Origin: Tritrichomonas musculus | Taxonomy: Eukaryota > Parabasalia > Tritrichomonadida > Tritrichomonadidae | Assembly (NCBI GenBank): GCA_039105265.1 | Contig: JAPFFF010000034.1 | Location: 1,116,001 to 1,180,000, forward strand | Direction of reading: 5' to 3' | Length of the DNA: 64,000 bases | Shown: positions 9,338-20,492 of the stretch, one piece after another | How the letters are laid out: the number at the start of each line of letters is the position of its first letter | Position numbering within the stretch: the stretch's first letter is position 1 | The notes under the pieces: generated by a model | The model's database searches: none | Seen by the model: only the letters and a program-made list of their open reading frames with translations | Told to the model about the DNA's origin: nothing | Made by a program: the position numbers and the translations under genes

Positions 9338-10971
9338 ATTATAGTACTGTTCATATTAGGTAAAATGTTCATTTTAAAGGAAAATCTGACAAAAAGACGT
9401 TAAGGAAAAAATCTATTTTATTTGCTTTTTTTCCAGCAACAAATGAATAATTTGATTTTTTAAGTAATAGCAAATTATCAACAAACTAACATGAATTAAA
9501 ATAACCGATGAAATGAACGTTTATAAATTCATACAAAAAGATATCAGATTTGATGATCAAAAATAAAAGTCAATTAAAACAATTAATTTTATGATTTGCG
9601 TGTTTAAAACAGATTAATTTAACAATATTCGGTACTTTTAGCCTATTCCAAATCGCTGGCGATGAGATAATTTGAATAAATAGTTTTTTTTTTATAATCA
9701 TTTTTATTTTGATAATATTTACTTAAATATCAATTATTTTTTTTAGAAAAAGTAATGTAAATATAAGGTTATCATTCATTATATATATTTCTATTATCAG
9801 CATTTCATAATTCTCAATATATATGAAAATTGTTGGGGTTTTTAAAAAAGTCATCAAAAATGAATTGTTCAATTTTATAACAGAAAAAATAAAAACTGCA
9901 TAACAAAAAATATAATCCGCATGGTTTTGAAATAAGATACTAGCATAATATCACTTTTTTAAATCCCTGTAATAATAAAAATGAAAAAACGTGTTTTTAA
10001 TTGATTGCTCCTTGGAAGCAAAAATTTCTGGAATATTGATATTTAAGGTGAAAATTATATGCTCTATAGTATAATAATATTAAATATAAAATTATATAGA
10101 TGAAACTTACTTTGTCTTGAGAAAAATTCACTTTTTTCTAAAATTCAATAAACTTATATAAAAGATGCAAAAGTATAGGTTTTCAATGCGTTTTGGCATT
10201 TATTTTCTTTCTCATATTTATTTAAAAGATTATTAATCTATTTTGATACTTACTTAAAAAATCAATTAATCATTTAAGAATTTTTCTTTTAAATCAATTT
10301 TTTTTCGACATTTTCAAGAAATGAGCTGTTAAAACACATCACTTCTTTCATAATCAAAATTTTCTTCATAACACAAAACAATACCTCATATTCATTATAA
10401 ATCTTATTTTTTTTTATCTTGCTATTGATAGTTGGATAGACGAAACATACGAATTAAAACAATTTCCAAATTTAAGTTTTCTGGAAGCAAAATATTGTCA
10501 ATTGGAAAGTGGTGGTATGTTTAAATATGCAATTACTATATGATTAAATTTTAGTTAATTAAATAAAGAAACAATTAATATTTAAGTAAATATTATCAAA
10601 ATAAAAATGATTATAAAAAAAAAAACTATTTATTCAAATTATCTCATCGCCAGCGATTTGGAATAGGCTAAAAGTACCGAATATTGTTAAATTAATCTGT
10701 TTTAAACACGCAAATCATAAAATTAATTGTTTTAATTGACTTTTATTTTTGATCATCAAATCTGATATCTTTTTGTATGAATTTATAAACGTTCATTTCA
10801 TCGGTTATTTTAATTCATGTTAGTTTGTTGATAATTTGCTATTACTTAAAAAATCAAATTATTCATTTGTTGCTGGAAAAAAAGCAAATAAAATAGATTT
10901 TTTCCTTAACGTCTTTTTGTCAGATTTTCCTTTAAAATGAACATTTTACCTAATATGAACAGTACTATAAT
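9338..10971. mobile_element. Non-autonomous element with ~400-bp terminal inverted repeats
   Basis: Bases 9338 to ~9740 and ~10568 to 10971 are near-perfect reverse complements. The outer ends read ATTATAGTACTGTTCAT and ATGAACAGTACTATAAT. The ~830-bp centre has no ORF. The outermost bases are themselves symmetrical, so the exact edge and target duplication cannot be fixed; a TA duplication is possible. No transposase in this window has matching ends. The family is unknown, and it lies in the spacer between the inverted-duplication arms. Confidence 0.85.
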
Positions 10972-10975
10972 TTAG

Positions 10976-11004
<29 letters not shown>
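10976..11004. repeat. A29 homopolymer run
   Basis: This is a 29-base A run between the end of the long-TIR element and the 3' end of the Sel1 kinase gene, where it is a T run on the sense strand. Its length is likely unstable. Confidence 0.95.
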
Positions 11005-11006
<2 letters not shown>

Positions 11007-11050
11007 AATCTTGAATAATCTGTTTTTAAAAATTTCTTTAAGAACATATA

Positions 11051-14000
11051 CTATATATCAATCCCAAATCCATCATAAAAATTCTGATTAATTTCTTTGA
11101 TTTGATTTTTTGGCTTATTTCTATTTTTGATATTTGAATGATATGAAAAATCACCATTTCTGAGGAAACAAATGAAAAGATTTGCATAGCCATAGTCAGG
11201 GAGGGAATAAACAAAATCTACCGACATAAAGAAATTTAATGGATCATATTTGTAATTCTTTTTATTTAGTAATATCACAATATCATAAACAGGAGCCAAT
11301 AGTACAATTATATTTCTATAATGATTTGCTTTTTCAATGTTTTTTAATTGTTCATAGCCACTTGAATATATGAAATATAAAAAGAAATATGCTATTAACA
11401 AATCATATCTAATTGCTGATTCTAGTAATTCAATTGATTTCTTTAAATCTTGTTTATCTTTATCAAAATATAAAATTTTTGCATAATTTAAAATAGAATA
11501 TTCATCATATAATTTAATACCTTCTCTGAAGTATTCAATTGCTAGTGATATATTTTTTTTACCATTAAAACCGTTTTTATATATAATTCCAAGATTATTT
11601 TTTGCCATTTTTTCATTGAGATTTGATGCATTTTTTAAATACTGAATTGCTTTGTTTATATCACGTTCAACGTAATAACCATCAAAGTAAAATATACCTA
11701 AACTACACATTGCTTTTGAATTACGATTTTTAGCTGCCAATTCCCAATAATATATTGCTCTAATTATATTATCATTTGATTTCAATTTGCTATTATTATC
11801 AAAATTTATACTTTTGGAAATTCGTGAATGTGGAGTTTCATGAGTATATGCATGAATATAACAAATCAATCCCAAAAGATATTGTGAATCTGAATCATTT
11901 TGTTTTGATGATAATTCTAAATAATAAATAGATTTATTTATATCTTGCTTAACATTTTTTCCTTCATAATACATTCGTCCCAAATAATATTGGGCTGATG
12001 AATTACCAAGATTTGCTGCTCTTGAAAAAAAATAAATTGATCTATTAATATCTTGTTTAACAATTTTGTTTTCAATGTAAATTAATCCAAGATAATATTG
12101 AGCCTCAGAAAAATTCTTATCTGCTGCAAGTGTTAAATAATGGATTGCCATTTGGGTATTAGAATACGATCCACCTTTTCTATAATAAATAAAACCAAGT
12201 GCAAATTGCGCTATTGGATGATTTTGTTCTGCTGCTCTCGTGAAATAATTAATTGATAAACAAATATCACGTGGAACATATAAACCAATGTAATATATGG
12301 TTCCCAATCCATATAATGATTCTGCATGATTTTGCTTTTCAGCTTGTTTCCAATAATGAATTGATTTTTCAATATTAGTTTCAACATATTTACCTTCAAT
12401 ATATATTTTACCTAGAGTATAAAGAGCATGTATTTCATTTTGTTTGGCTGCAAGAGAATAAAAATGTATGGCTTTATTAATATCACGTGGAATTAAATAA
12501 TCTTTTAAATAAATTTTTCCAAGAAAAGATAGAGCAGATATATTATTTTGATTTGCTGATAATGTTAAATAATGAATTGCTTTATTTATATCATGTTCAA
12601 TATACGGAGATTCATAATACATATAACCAAAAACACATTGTGCTTGTGAGTGATTTTGATTGGCTGCATAACGTAAATATAAAATTGCTTTTTTTATGTC
12701 TTGTGGAAAAAAAGTATAATATATAATTCCTAGATTAAAAAATGCATCCAAATTGTTATGATTTGCAGCGAGTTGAAAATAATAAATTGATTTATTTATA
12801 TTTTGAGTGATATATATTCCATCATAATATAATAAGCCTAAATTATATTGTGCCGATGAATTATCAAGTTCGGCTGCTTCTTCATAATATTTTATTGCCT
12901 TATCAATATTTCTTTCTGTGATCAATCCTTTTTTATAAATTAATCCAAGCTGAAATAAAGCTAAAGGATTGTTTTGATTTGCTGCTAATTCAAGATAATT
13001 CATTGCCTTTTCAGAATCCAAACAATTATAAATTGGATCTGAAAAAATTATACCGAGATTAGCTTGTGCATAAGAATCACCTTCATCTGCAAGTTGATTC
13101 AAGTAAAGAATTGCATCCTTTATGCTATTTGGTCCTTTATATCCATAAAATCGGCTTAATTTTATGATATATTTTTCATGTTCAGTATAATCATTATAAT
13201 TGTCTACAAAATTTTCATTTTGTAATGATGATATTTTGTCAAATATTTCTATAGTTTTTGCCAAAATAACATCTACTCCTGGTCTAGAATCAGGATTAGA
13301 TTCAATGCATTTTAGAAATATTTCTTTTATCTCTTCATTTTCAATATTATTTTTGAGAAGCTGCTTATTTTTTACTTTTTTATAATCATAAAAATAGTGC
13401 TTTCCAGTATAAATGAAATATATAATGCATCCAATTGAATAGATATCAGATTTAAAAGAATAAACACCAAAAGAATTTGTTTCAGGAGCAGAATAAGCTT
13501 CTGATCCAGCAATTGCAGTCATTTCATATGATCTGCGATATAGCCTAGAATTACCAAAATCTCCAATGTGAGCTTTTAATTCTTTATCAATAAAAATATT
13601 ATCTGGCTTTAAATCACGATGCAATATTCCTTTAGATTGTAAAATTTTTAATTGATCAAGAATATCAATAATAAAAGAGATCTTTTTCTTTTCATATTTT
13701 TCTTTCTTTTGACTGAATTCTTTTTCTTTTTTTATCATTTTAATAATGTAACTTAACAAAGTTCCATTACTCATATACTCAATGAGTAAACTTTCTATAA
13801 TGTTATTCTTAATTTGGATTTTTCCAATATATTTTACAAATTGCTTTGAATCTTTGATAAGTTCATAAATTGATATTTCATTATCTAACAAATAACTTTC
13901 ATGATCCCAATTCTTTTTTACAAAAATCTGGCATGTTTTTTTATATAAAACCAGTTTAACATTCGATTTTTCATTCAAGGGAAGCAAATCAATAAAATCA

Positions 14001-14665
14001 TTGTTATTAAAAGTTACATTAGTTGAACTTACTTTAAGAAAATCTGTTGATTTGAATAAATTTCTTTTAAAGAAAAATCGCCCAATGATGAATGATAATA
14101 GAGAATTGCATGATACTTTAAATACAGGATAATTGATATATGGATCCATTTTCTCTTTATACAAATTATTCAATGACTCTTTAATTAAATCTCCATATTT
14201 TCTTTGAAATTTGGCATTTTTAATTATTTCTTCTGTTAAATTAAAATCGTTCAGTAAAGCCTGAAACATCTGGTAATCATTTTCATTAGATGCAAGCATA
14301 TAAACCTCCTTTTTGAGTAAACAGGACAATAGATCTTTAACTTTATTTTTGTATTCATTGTTTTCTGGGGGAATAAGCAATATATAACAGTTGTTTTCGA
14401 AACAAATTGTGAGATAATTTGATATGCATTCAGAATTATAAGATATATGAGAAAAAGAAAAAGAGAAAAATTTTATCGATTCATCTGATATAATTTCTTT
14501 TTTTCTACAATATTTTTCATAATTTTTACTTGAATTGTCAAAAACATAAAAAATGAAAGATGATATTATTCTTCCAAAAAAAGATTTATCATCTTTATTA
14601 ACATAATCATTCCCATTAAAATCCTCTGAGGCCGAATCAAATGGATTTATTACATCATACATCAA
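11051..14665 (-). CDS. Protein kinase with Sel1 repeats (1204 aa)
   Basis: The N-terminal ~240 residues are unrecognised. A protein kinase domain lies at about 240-480: HRDLKPDN (catalytic Asp ~351), IGDFGNSR (Asp ~369), YSAPE and SDIYSIGCIIYFIYTGK. The glycine-rich loop is not recognisable and the ATP-lysine region (IFVKKN) is atypical, but the catalytic residues HRD and DFG are intact, so activity is plausible. From ~525 to ~1130 there are about 16 divergent Sel1-like repeats of the AQxxLGxIYxxG...INKAIxYxxLAA type, which fold as helical hairpins and usually scaffold protein complexes. The protein ends in NFYDGFGIDI, nearly the same tail as the second Sel1 kinase (53721-58700). No signal peptide or membrane segment is seen. 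The kinase-Sel1 fusion is typical of Tritrichomonas. Substrate unknown. Confidence 0.9.
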   Translation of the reverse strand: MMYDVINPFDSASEDFNGNDYVNKDDKSFFGRIISSFIFYVFDNSSKNYEKYCRKKEIISDESIKFFSFSFSHISYNSECISNYLTICFENNCYILLIPPENNEYKNKVKDLLSCLLKKEVYMLASNENDYQMFQALLNDFNLTEEIIKNAKFQRKYGDLIKESLNNLYKEKMDPYINYPVFKVSCNSLLSFIIGRFFFKRNLFKSTDFLKVSSTNVTFNNNDFIDLLPLNEKSNVKLVLYKKTCQIFVKKNWDHESYLLDNEISIYELIKDSKQFVKYIGKIQIKNNIIESLLIEYMSNGTLLSYIIKMIKKEKEFSQKKEKYEKKKISFIIDILDQLKILQSKGILHRDLKPDNIFIDKELKAHIGDFGNSRLYRRSYEMTAIAGSEAYSAPETNSFGVYSFKSDIYSIGCIIYFIYTGKHYFYDYKKVKNKQLLKNNIENEEIKEIFLKCIESNPDSRPGVDVILAKTIEIFDKISSLQNENFVDNYNDYTEHEKYIIKLSRFYGYKGPNSIKDAILYLNQLADEGDSYAQANLGIIFSDPIYNCLDSEKAMNYLELAANQNNPLALFQLGLIYKKGLITERNIDKAIKYYEEAAELDNSSAQYNLGLLYYDGIYITQNINKSIYYFQLAANHNNLDAFFNLGIIYYTFFPQDIKKAILYLRYAANQNHSQAQCVFGYMYYESPYIEHDINKAIHYLTLSANQNNISALSFLGKIYLKDYLIPRDINKAIHFYSLAAKQNEIHALYTLGKIYIEGKYVETNIEKSIHYWKQAEKQNHAESLYGLGTIYYIGLYVPRDICLSINYFTRAAEQNHPIAQFALGFIYYRKGGSYSNTQMAIHYLTLAADKNFSEAQYYLGLIYIENKIVKQDINRSIYFFSRAANLGNSSAQYYLGRMYYEGKNVKQDINKSIYYLELSSKQNDSDSQYLLGLICYIHAYTHETPHSRISKSINFDNNSKLKSNDNIIRAIYYWELAAKNRNSKAMCSLGIFYFDGYYVERDINKAIQYLKNASNLNEKMAKNNLGIIYKNGFNGKKNISLAIEYFREGIKLYDEYSILNYAKILYFDKDKQDLKKSIELLESAIRYDLLIAYFFLYFIYSSGYEQLKNIEKANHYRNIIVLLAPVYDIVILLNKKNYKYDPLNFFMSVDFVYSLPDYGYANLFICFLRNGDFSYHSNIKNRNKPKNQIKEINQNFYDGFGIDI

Positions 14666-16189
14666 TAAAAGAAAAAAACTAATAAATTAATTAAAAAAAA
14701 CAATATGACATTGAAAAACAATTATCTCCTTTTTCACCTAAATTTAACCTTTTATAATGTCAAAAAGTAAGATGATAGAGATTAAATTGAACCATTTTTA
14801 TTTTTTTCCAAATTCAATTTATAAATATCTTGAAATAGAGAAATATTTTGTTTAAAATAATAGCTGAATACAATTTAATATATATATAAAATATATATAT
14901 CATTTTTATCTGAAAAAAACTAGTCATAATGAAGTAATTGAGATTTTAAACAAGAAAAATGAAAAAAGGCACTTTTGGCCCTTGAACAATTTACAGGCCG
15001 AACATGTAGCTACATGTTTCAATGCCCGCGGGTGATTTTCTTTCTCTTTTTCAACATTTTTATTTTTAAATAGGACAATGCAAATTATTCAGTTCCTGAT
15101 ATTGACTTAAAAAATGATGAATCTATTGTAATAAATGTTGATTTACTTTTCTTAGATCAAATAGACCAAAGATTTTTTTTCTATAAAAATGAAATTTAAC
15201 CAAAAAAATATAATTTTGATTAAATATATTTCAAAATTATTATATATTAATGAAGATAATTGGTAGTTAATAAAATATTCAACATTTTCACTTCACATTT
15301 CGTTTTAAAAAAAAAAAAAATTGTGAGTTTTTTGAAAATTTTTTAAAAAAATAGTGAGTTTTTTTTTACCAATTAATGCAAGGAATAGCATTAATCTCAT
15401 TAAAAACAGTAGTAAAACATCAAATTGATGAAAATTTTAAAAATATTCTCTTGTTAAAATTTTAACATAAAACCATTTGTGTAACTTTTGTCTCCTTCAA
15501 CAGAAGTGTTACTCAAATTAAATCCAGATGCTTTAAAGTCTTCATGTATTATATTTATGAAATCAAAAGTCTGTTGGTCTGGCATCCCTCTTTTCGCATT
15601 CAATTGATGAAATCAAATACTTGAGGTTGAAATCTCTTCTTCTGGCATGATTCTGATGGAAAAGGAAAAATACTCCTAAATGTTCTGTAGTTTAGTTCTG
15701 AACTACAGTATGGCTAATAAGGGAAAGCTTGAAATTCGTCTGAATGATGATTTTGGACAGATTTTCTAAAGCAAATCTCTAAAAATTCATTAGTATACGG
15801 TAGGCTCCGAGGCCATAAATGCCCTCCCAGCCTACTTGCAAATTCTGCTTATAGAAATTAATTGATTGTTCTAATTGAGCGATTTTTTTAACTGCGCTAT
15901 TTGTCCTAAATAAGGTAGTATAAATCCATTAATGGGGTTGAAAAAAGTAAAACAATTTTGAAATTTTGAGATGAAAATTAAAAAAGAGAAGAATTAGCCA
16001 AAAACAAAATTTTTATAAAAAATTCCTTATTTAAGACAATTTTTTCCCCAAAAATGTCTTTTTTTTTTTCTGAAAAAAGTCGTTTTTTCAGAAAGAATTT
16101 TTTATTCGGGAAACCAATAATTAGAATTTTAAAAGTTTAAAAATATAGTATGTCCTCTATATCTTTATTTATGGCAAAAAGACCCTTCT
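14666..16189. other. Non-coding stretch
   Basis: No gene is supported. It contains a perfect 18-bp palindrome AACATGTAGCTACATGTT (15001-15018) in a locally G/C-richer block (14968-15040). It also contains a short stem GTAGGCT...AGCCTAC (15800-15836) and a palindromic CTGTAGTT...GAACTACAG block (about 15682-15706). These may be relics of structured or mobile DNA; none can be named. Confidence 0.4.
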
Positions 16190-16594
16190 TCAATAACATG
16201 TTTTAAGCTCCTCTCTCTGGGCATATAAATTCATTCTTCGGCTAGCCGTTTGGGCCAAAATATCTTTAATTGTAGTATTAGTTGACGAATTCTTCATAAC
16301 TTCAGCAAAATCTTGAGGAATTAATATTTTTCCTTTTGTTAATCTTTCAAAATTATCTTTGTTTATGTAAACAATCATAAACTCATTAATGCTGCAAAAT
16401 GAACGTGTGGTAATACAAATCCACAGCCTATAGCTGGTTTTGAAGCTTTTGCAAAAATCTGAAATTTTTAGAGTGCTCACTCTGAAAATAACTGTACCAT
16501 GCTTTTCTAGCTGAACCTTTTCTAGCATTACTTGTATTTCAACTGCTGCTTCTTTAGGCGTCTTTTTGATTGAAGGGTACAATCTGATCTTCAT
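16190..16594 (-). CDS. Unidentified ORF (134 aa)
   Basis: The ORF has an ATG start and normal composition (MKIRLYPSIKKTPKEAAVEI at the N-terminus) but no recognised motif, signal peptide or membrane segment. The upstream sequence has no clear TCA initiator. It lies alone in a non-coding stretch just outside the right duplication arm. It could be a small gene, a fragment of a lost mobile element, or chance. Its relatively low-bias amino-acid composition is the only reason it is listed. Confidence 0.3.
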   Translation of the reverse strand: MKIRLYPSIKKTPKEAAVEIQVMLEKVQLEKHGTVIFRVSTLKISDFCKSFKTSYRLWICITTRSFCSINEFMIVYINKDNFERLTKGKILIPQDFAEVMKNSSTNTTIKDILAQTASRRMNLYAQREELKTCY

Positions 16595-16916
16595 AACTTT
16601 AAATGCTCTAAATGTTTCAATGGGGACTTAGGGGGGGAAGGTCTAACTTCCAAGCTTAAGGCCATACCATGAGAACTTTTTTAAATATATATATATATAT
16701 ATATATATTAAAAATGCTATATTAGCATCAAAGAATAGTCATAAAATTTTTTATAGGGATTTATTAAAACTTTCAAAAGAGACAATGAATTCATTAAAAA
16801 AGTATTTAATCATATCTTCACATGAATTCTTACTTATCTCAAAATGAATTTTATTTAAAGGTGAGTTTTTGTTAATGATTTTATTCAAAATCTTTGGACA
16901 TTCATCAAGATCTATA
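16595..16916. other. Non-coding stretch with a TA microsatellite
   Basis: A (TA)n run lies at about 16685-16709, preceded by a short G run (GGGGGGG, ~16630-16636). Nothing else is recognised. Confidence 0.5.
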
Positions 16917-17187
16917 AATTATCAAAGGTTAAATTGGTTTGTTCAGTTTTTTTTTCATTTCTTGATTCTTCTATCTCTGCTTAACAATTTGGTTTCACTT
17001 TTTGGGTAAATAGTGTTTTGAGTGATTTTATGTAATAATTCTAACTTATGATTTGTATGAATTTTTTGAAACAGACATACGTTAAAAATGACCGTTAATC
17101 CAAAGTCAAAATTTTAAATGTAAAATTTTATATTTAAAATTTTGAAAATTTTAGAATTAATAAAACTTTATCATATCAATTTTTAAT

Positions 17188-18252
17188 ATGATTACCAAAC
17201 CAAATACCGCAAAAGGAATAAGAAAGCGAGATAATTCTTTTGATGATTATATTAGCCAATTTGATTCAATACTTAATACTTTATCCACAGATTCTGAAAA
17301 TCTTAAAGAAATAGAAAAGCAAAATTCGATCATACTCAATAAACTAGACATGATTGAACGATTAATCAAAGGATTACTGCCAACCAATGAAATTTTTCCT
17401 TCTAGAAAAAAACAAAAAACAAAGAAATCAAACAAATCAGAAGGAAATAATCAAACTACTAAAAAGAAACAAAACACGAAGACAAACAGCACAGTTACAG
17501 TTATCCAACCAAATACATCAGAGTCATCATCTTTATCTTCATCATCAGACGAAGAAGATTTAAAAAATAATAACTTAACAACAAACAAATCAAGAAAAAT
17601 CCAAAACAGAGAAAAAGATCCAGGATTCTTGGTTGGTTATCATGGTGAAGGTCTTACATATGAAGATATTGCTAAAATGCACTGTTTTACCAAAATCGAA
17701 TGGAATGGATTATCCCAAAACCGAAATCTTCCATCCGTAACATTAAACAACGGCAATCAATATTTCATTGAAGAAGATGGTGAACATTATGATTTATATG
17801 CAGAAGATTCTAAGCAGCATAAATATTACTTCGAGGTTAAATCCACGAATGACCCAACAAGAGGTAACAGCATCAGTCCTGCACAGAGAAGATTCATGCA
17901 TAAGCTAAATCATAAAACTTCACATTTCATTTTGGTAGTCATAACGAAAGTTTTTTCAGCGCCAGTGATCAATTATTTTCTTTTCATTCCTGGTTTCAAT
18001 TTTTTAGCTATTAAAATCGACCGAAGTGCCGATCATGTAAATCTGGGAAAAATTGTTAACGAAATGAAAGAAGATGAAAAATACGCTTCTGCTCCAGCTG
18101 AAATTGCAAGTGCTGCTTCTACTTCCGAAAAAAAGAATGCAGCGAAAGCGAAAGCGAAAGCAAATAAAAAAGCAGAAAAAATTATTGGCAGCGTGAAAAA
18201 TATGACTAAAAAAATGAAGATAAAAACTTCAGGAAAAAAGATAGTCAATTGA
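17188..18252 (+). CDS. Lys-rich protein with PD-(D/E)XK (DUF3883-like) nuclease motif, copy 2
   Basis: This is a 354-aa copy of the gene at 7429-8493 with six amino-acid differences: two in the Lys-rich linker, then Arg to His, Lys to Gln, Lys to Asn and Gly to Val. The putative active-site residues (Asp ~202, Glu 216, Lys 218, Gln ~233) are unchanged in both copies, which suggests the protein is still constrained. A possible initiator TCAATTTTTA starts at 17176, about ten bases before the ATG. It lies upstream of tRNA-Ala and is oriented the same way. Role unknown; see copy 1 for the domain argument. Confidence 0.65.
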   Translation: MITKPNTAKGIRKRDNSFDDYISQFDSILNTLSTDSENLKEIEKQNSIILNKLDMIERLIKGLLPTNEIFPSRKKQKTKKSNKSEGNNQTTKKKQNTKTNSTVTVIQPNTSESSSLSSSSDEEDLKNNNLTTNKSRKIQNREKDPGFLVGYHGEGLTYEDIAKMHCFTKIEWNGLSQNRNLPSVTLNNGNQYFIEEDGEHYDLYAEDSKQHKYYFEVKSTNDPTRGNSISPAQRRFMHKLNHKTSHFILVVITKVFSAPVINYFLFIPGFNFLAIKIDRSADHVNLGKIVNEMKEDEKYASAPAEIASAASTSEKKNAAKAKAKANKKAEKIIGSVKNMTKKMKIKTSGKKIVN

Positions 18253-18454
18253 AATAACAGAATAATATATGTCGATATATTTATGATATATATTATCACA
18301 ATTATTTCAGACTAAATAAACAACCAAAACTCAATTTCTACTTTTTATTGTTTTATTTTTGAAAATATTTAATTTTCAAAATTTTTTATATAATGATAAT
18401 GCATCATTCATGTTAAAAAAGAAAGAAAGAATGAAATAAGGATTTATACAAGAA
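18253..18454. other. Spacer between the 354-aa gene and tRNA-Ala
   Basis: The 3' flank of the gene begins with a ~45-bp AT-rich near-palindrome around ATATGTCGATATATTTATG. A related block lies at 8757-8817 outside the left arm. No gene is seen. Confidence 0.5.
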
Positions 18455-18526
18455 GGGTGATTAGCTCAGTGGTAGAGCGCCACTTTAGCATAGTGGAGGC
18501 CAGGGGTTCAACTCCCCTATCATCCA
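18455..18526 (+). tRNA. tRNA-Ala (anticodon AGC), copy 2
   Basis: This is identical in sequence to the copy at 7155-7226. It forms a full cloverleaf with anticodon loop TTAGCAT and the G3:U70 acceptor pair. A T7 run at 18527-18533 is the Pol III terminator. The Merlin element is inserted 70 bases downstream. Confidence 0.97.
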
Positions 18527-18588
18527 TTTTTTTGATTTTATTTGCATTTTAAGTATAGAGTTGCTGGAACACGAATGATTTTTTTTTT

Positions 18589-18596
18589 AATTTTGA
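18589..18596. repeat. Left 8-bp target duplication of the Merlin element
   Basis: AATTTTGA at 18589-18596 is repeated at 24804-24811, directly against the element ends. The left arm carries the site once (TTTTTTAATTTTGAGAGTTC in reverse complement of ~7080-7099). Confidence 0.93.
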
Positions 18597-18754
18597 GGTA
18601 CTCTCCCATTATATTGCTTCGTTCTCTCAATTTTCTGAGGCCTCTCAAATTTAAAAGAAGTTTATTTTAGCAAAATAATCACCTATCAAAAAATTCAATG
18701 GATTCAAAAATTCAAAGAATGAAAAAATAAAAAATAAAAAATAAAAAAGATATC

Positions 18755-19520
18755 AGACCCTATTAAGGTATTCATTCAATTTTGTAGTATTCAAAAAGTG
18801 ACAACAAAAATACAAATTTTGCGAAAAATATCATAATAAATTTTAATTTTTTATATTAAATATTCATAAAAAAATAATATCATTATATAATATATTTAAA
18901 TTATTCTATATCTTGCTAAAAGTAGAGATAATTTCATAAATAATCACTCAGCTAATCTTTTCAACCTGAGTTAAAATTTGAAAAATTGGACATATTTTTT
19001 GATTTTGAAAAGAATTATTTTAAAAAATCAAAAATTCCGACGCTGGGGACTTTATTTTGGATAGATTTTTACTTTGAATACTTTACATATTTTTACTTTT
19101 CAGAAATCTTTATTTTCTCACAATTATTCAATTGTTTATATCTTACAATCTCACAATTATTTCTTATAAAAATGCACAATATTCTGAAGTATATAATAAT
19201 TTCATAGAATTGATCTCAATTTTCTGATGATTCAAATATTTCATAAAAATTTAATTCAATTTAATAAATTAACTAAAAAATATATCTTATATTTAAAATT
19301 GCATTTTCCTCATATTTGCTATGATATTTATACAAAACATCATTTTTTTTTCTAAACTTATCAAATTGTAAAATTTTCATTCAAAAAGCAAAATTAATTT
19401 ATTTTTATATTTTACGTTAATTTTACCATTATATTTAGTAATTAAATTGATGTCATCATATATTTTATTATATTACAATATGATATCATATACTGCTTTT
19501 GTTCAACCTTAATATGGTCT
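18755..19520 (+). mobile_element. Nested 766-bp non-autonomous element, copy A
   Basis: Ends are AGACCCTATTAAGGT and, inverted, AGACCATATTAAGGT. The element is flanked by an 8-bp target duplication AAGATATC (18747-18754 and 19521-19528). The corresponding place in the right Merlin TIR (around 24640) is uninterrupted. A second copy in opposite orientation lies at 39516-40282. A 73-codon ORF is present in both copies but is AT-driven and unlike any protein; the element probably depends on a transposase supplied elsewhere. The 8-bp duplication would suit Merlin or hAT families. Confidence 0.93.
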
Positions 19521-19760
19521 AAGATATCAAAGATACCAAACTCCACTAATAAAATAAAATCAGTCAATTCAGTGATTATATCTGAAACATCATCTATTTC
19601 CAAGTAATATTGCTATTTGTACTTGCAAAATAAGATCCATTTCCAACGATCATTTTGACATTCTACTAAATTCGACTAAAACGAGCAACATTAACTAATA
19701 ATGAACGATATAAAATGATATAATATATTATATGATTATTTATTCTTATTTATTCGTACT

Positions 19761-20288
19761 CCTTACTATAAATTTATTGAATCTTATTTCCAAATTCATT
19801 ATTTTTTCATTTTTTCGTTATAATAACTAACAATACACAATATTATATGATGTAATATGCAATAGGATTGTTATTTCTTATTCTTTCGTTCTCCTTACTA
19901 TAAATTTATTGAATCTTATTTCCAAATTCATTATTTTTTCATTTTTTCGTTATATTCACTAACAATACACAATATTATATGATGTAATATGCAATAGGAT
20001 TGTTATTTCTTATTCTTTCGTTCTCCTTACTATAAATTTATTGAATCTTATTTCCAAATTCATTATTTTTTCATTTTTTCGTTATATTCACTAATAATAC
20101 ACGATATTATATGATGTAATATGCAATAAGATTGTTAATTCTTATTCTTTTGTTCTCCTTACTATAAATTTATTGAATCTTATTTCCAAATTCATCATTT
20201 TTTCATATAGTCGTCATATTAACTAACAATGAACAATATAAAATGATATAATATATGATATTATTATTTATTCTTATTTATTCGTTCT
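19761..20288 (+). repeat. 132-bp minisatellite in the left Merlin TIR (four units)
   Basis: The anchor CCTTACTATAAATTTATTGA recurs at 19761, 19893, 20025 and 20157, with a decayed fifth at 20289: an exact 132-base period. The same array appears inverted in the right TIR (23936-24412). Confidence 0.93.
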
Positions 20289-20492
20289 CCTTGTTAAAAA
20301 TTCATTAAATCTTTTTTTTAAATTTAATATCTTCAAGTTATTTCATTAAAATATCTAATAATATATGAAACCCTATGATATAATCTGTTATTATGATGTC
20401 ACAAAGCTTTTATTTATTTTCTGCTTATTTCTTTCTATTCATAATATTTTTATATAATTTTGAAAAAACTCATTGAATTATTTCAATAAATG

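Noticed and set aside
18986-19207. 73-codon ORF in element copy A, with a homologue at 39829-40050
   Set aside because: It is conserved only because the two element copies are homologous. The sequence is Phe/Ile/Tyr-rich AT noise, in opposite strands relative to the window, without any motif.
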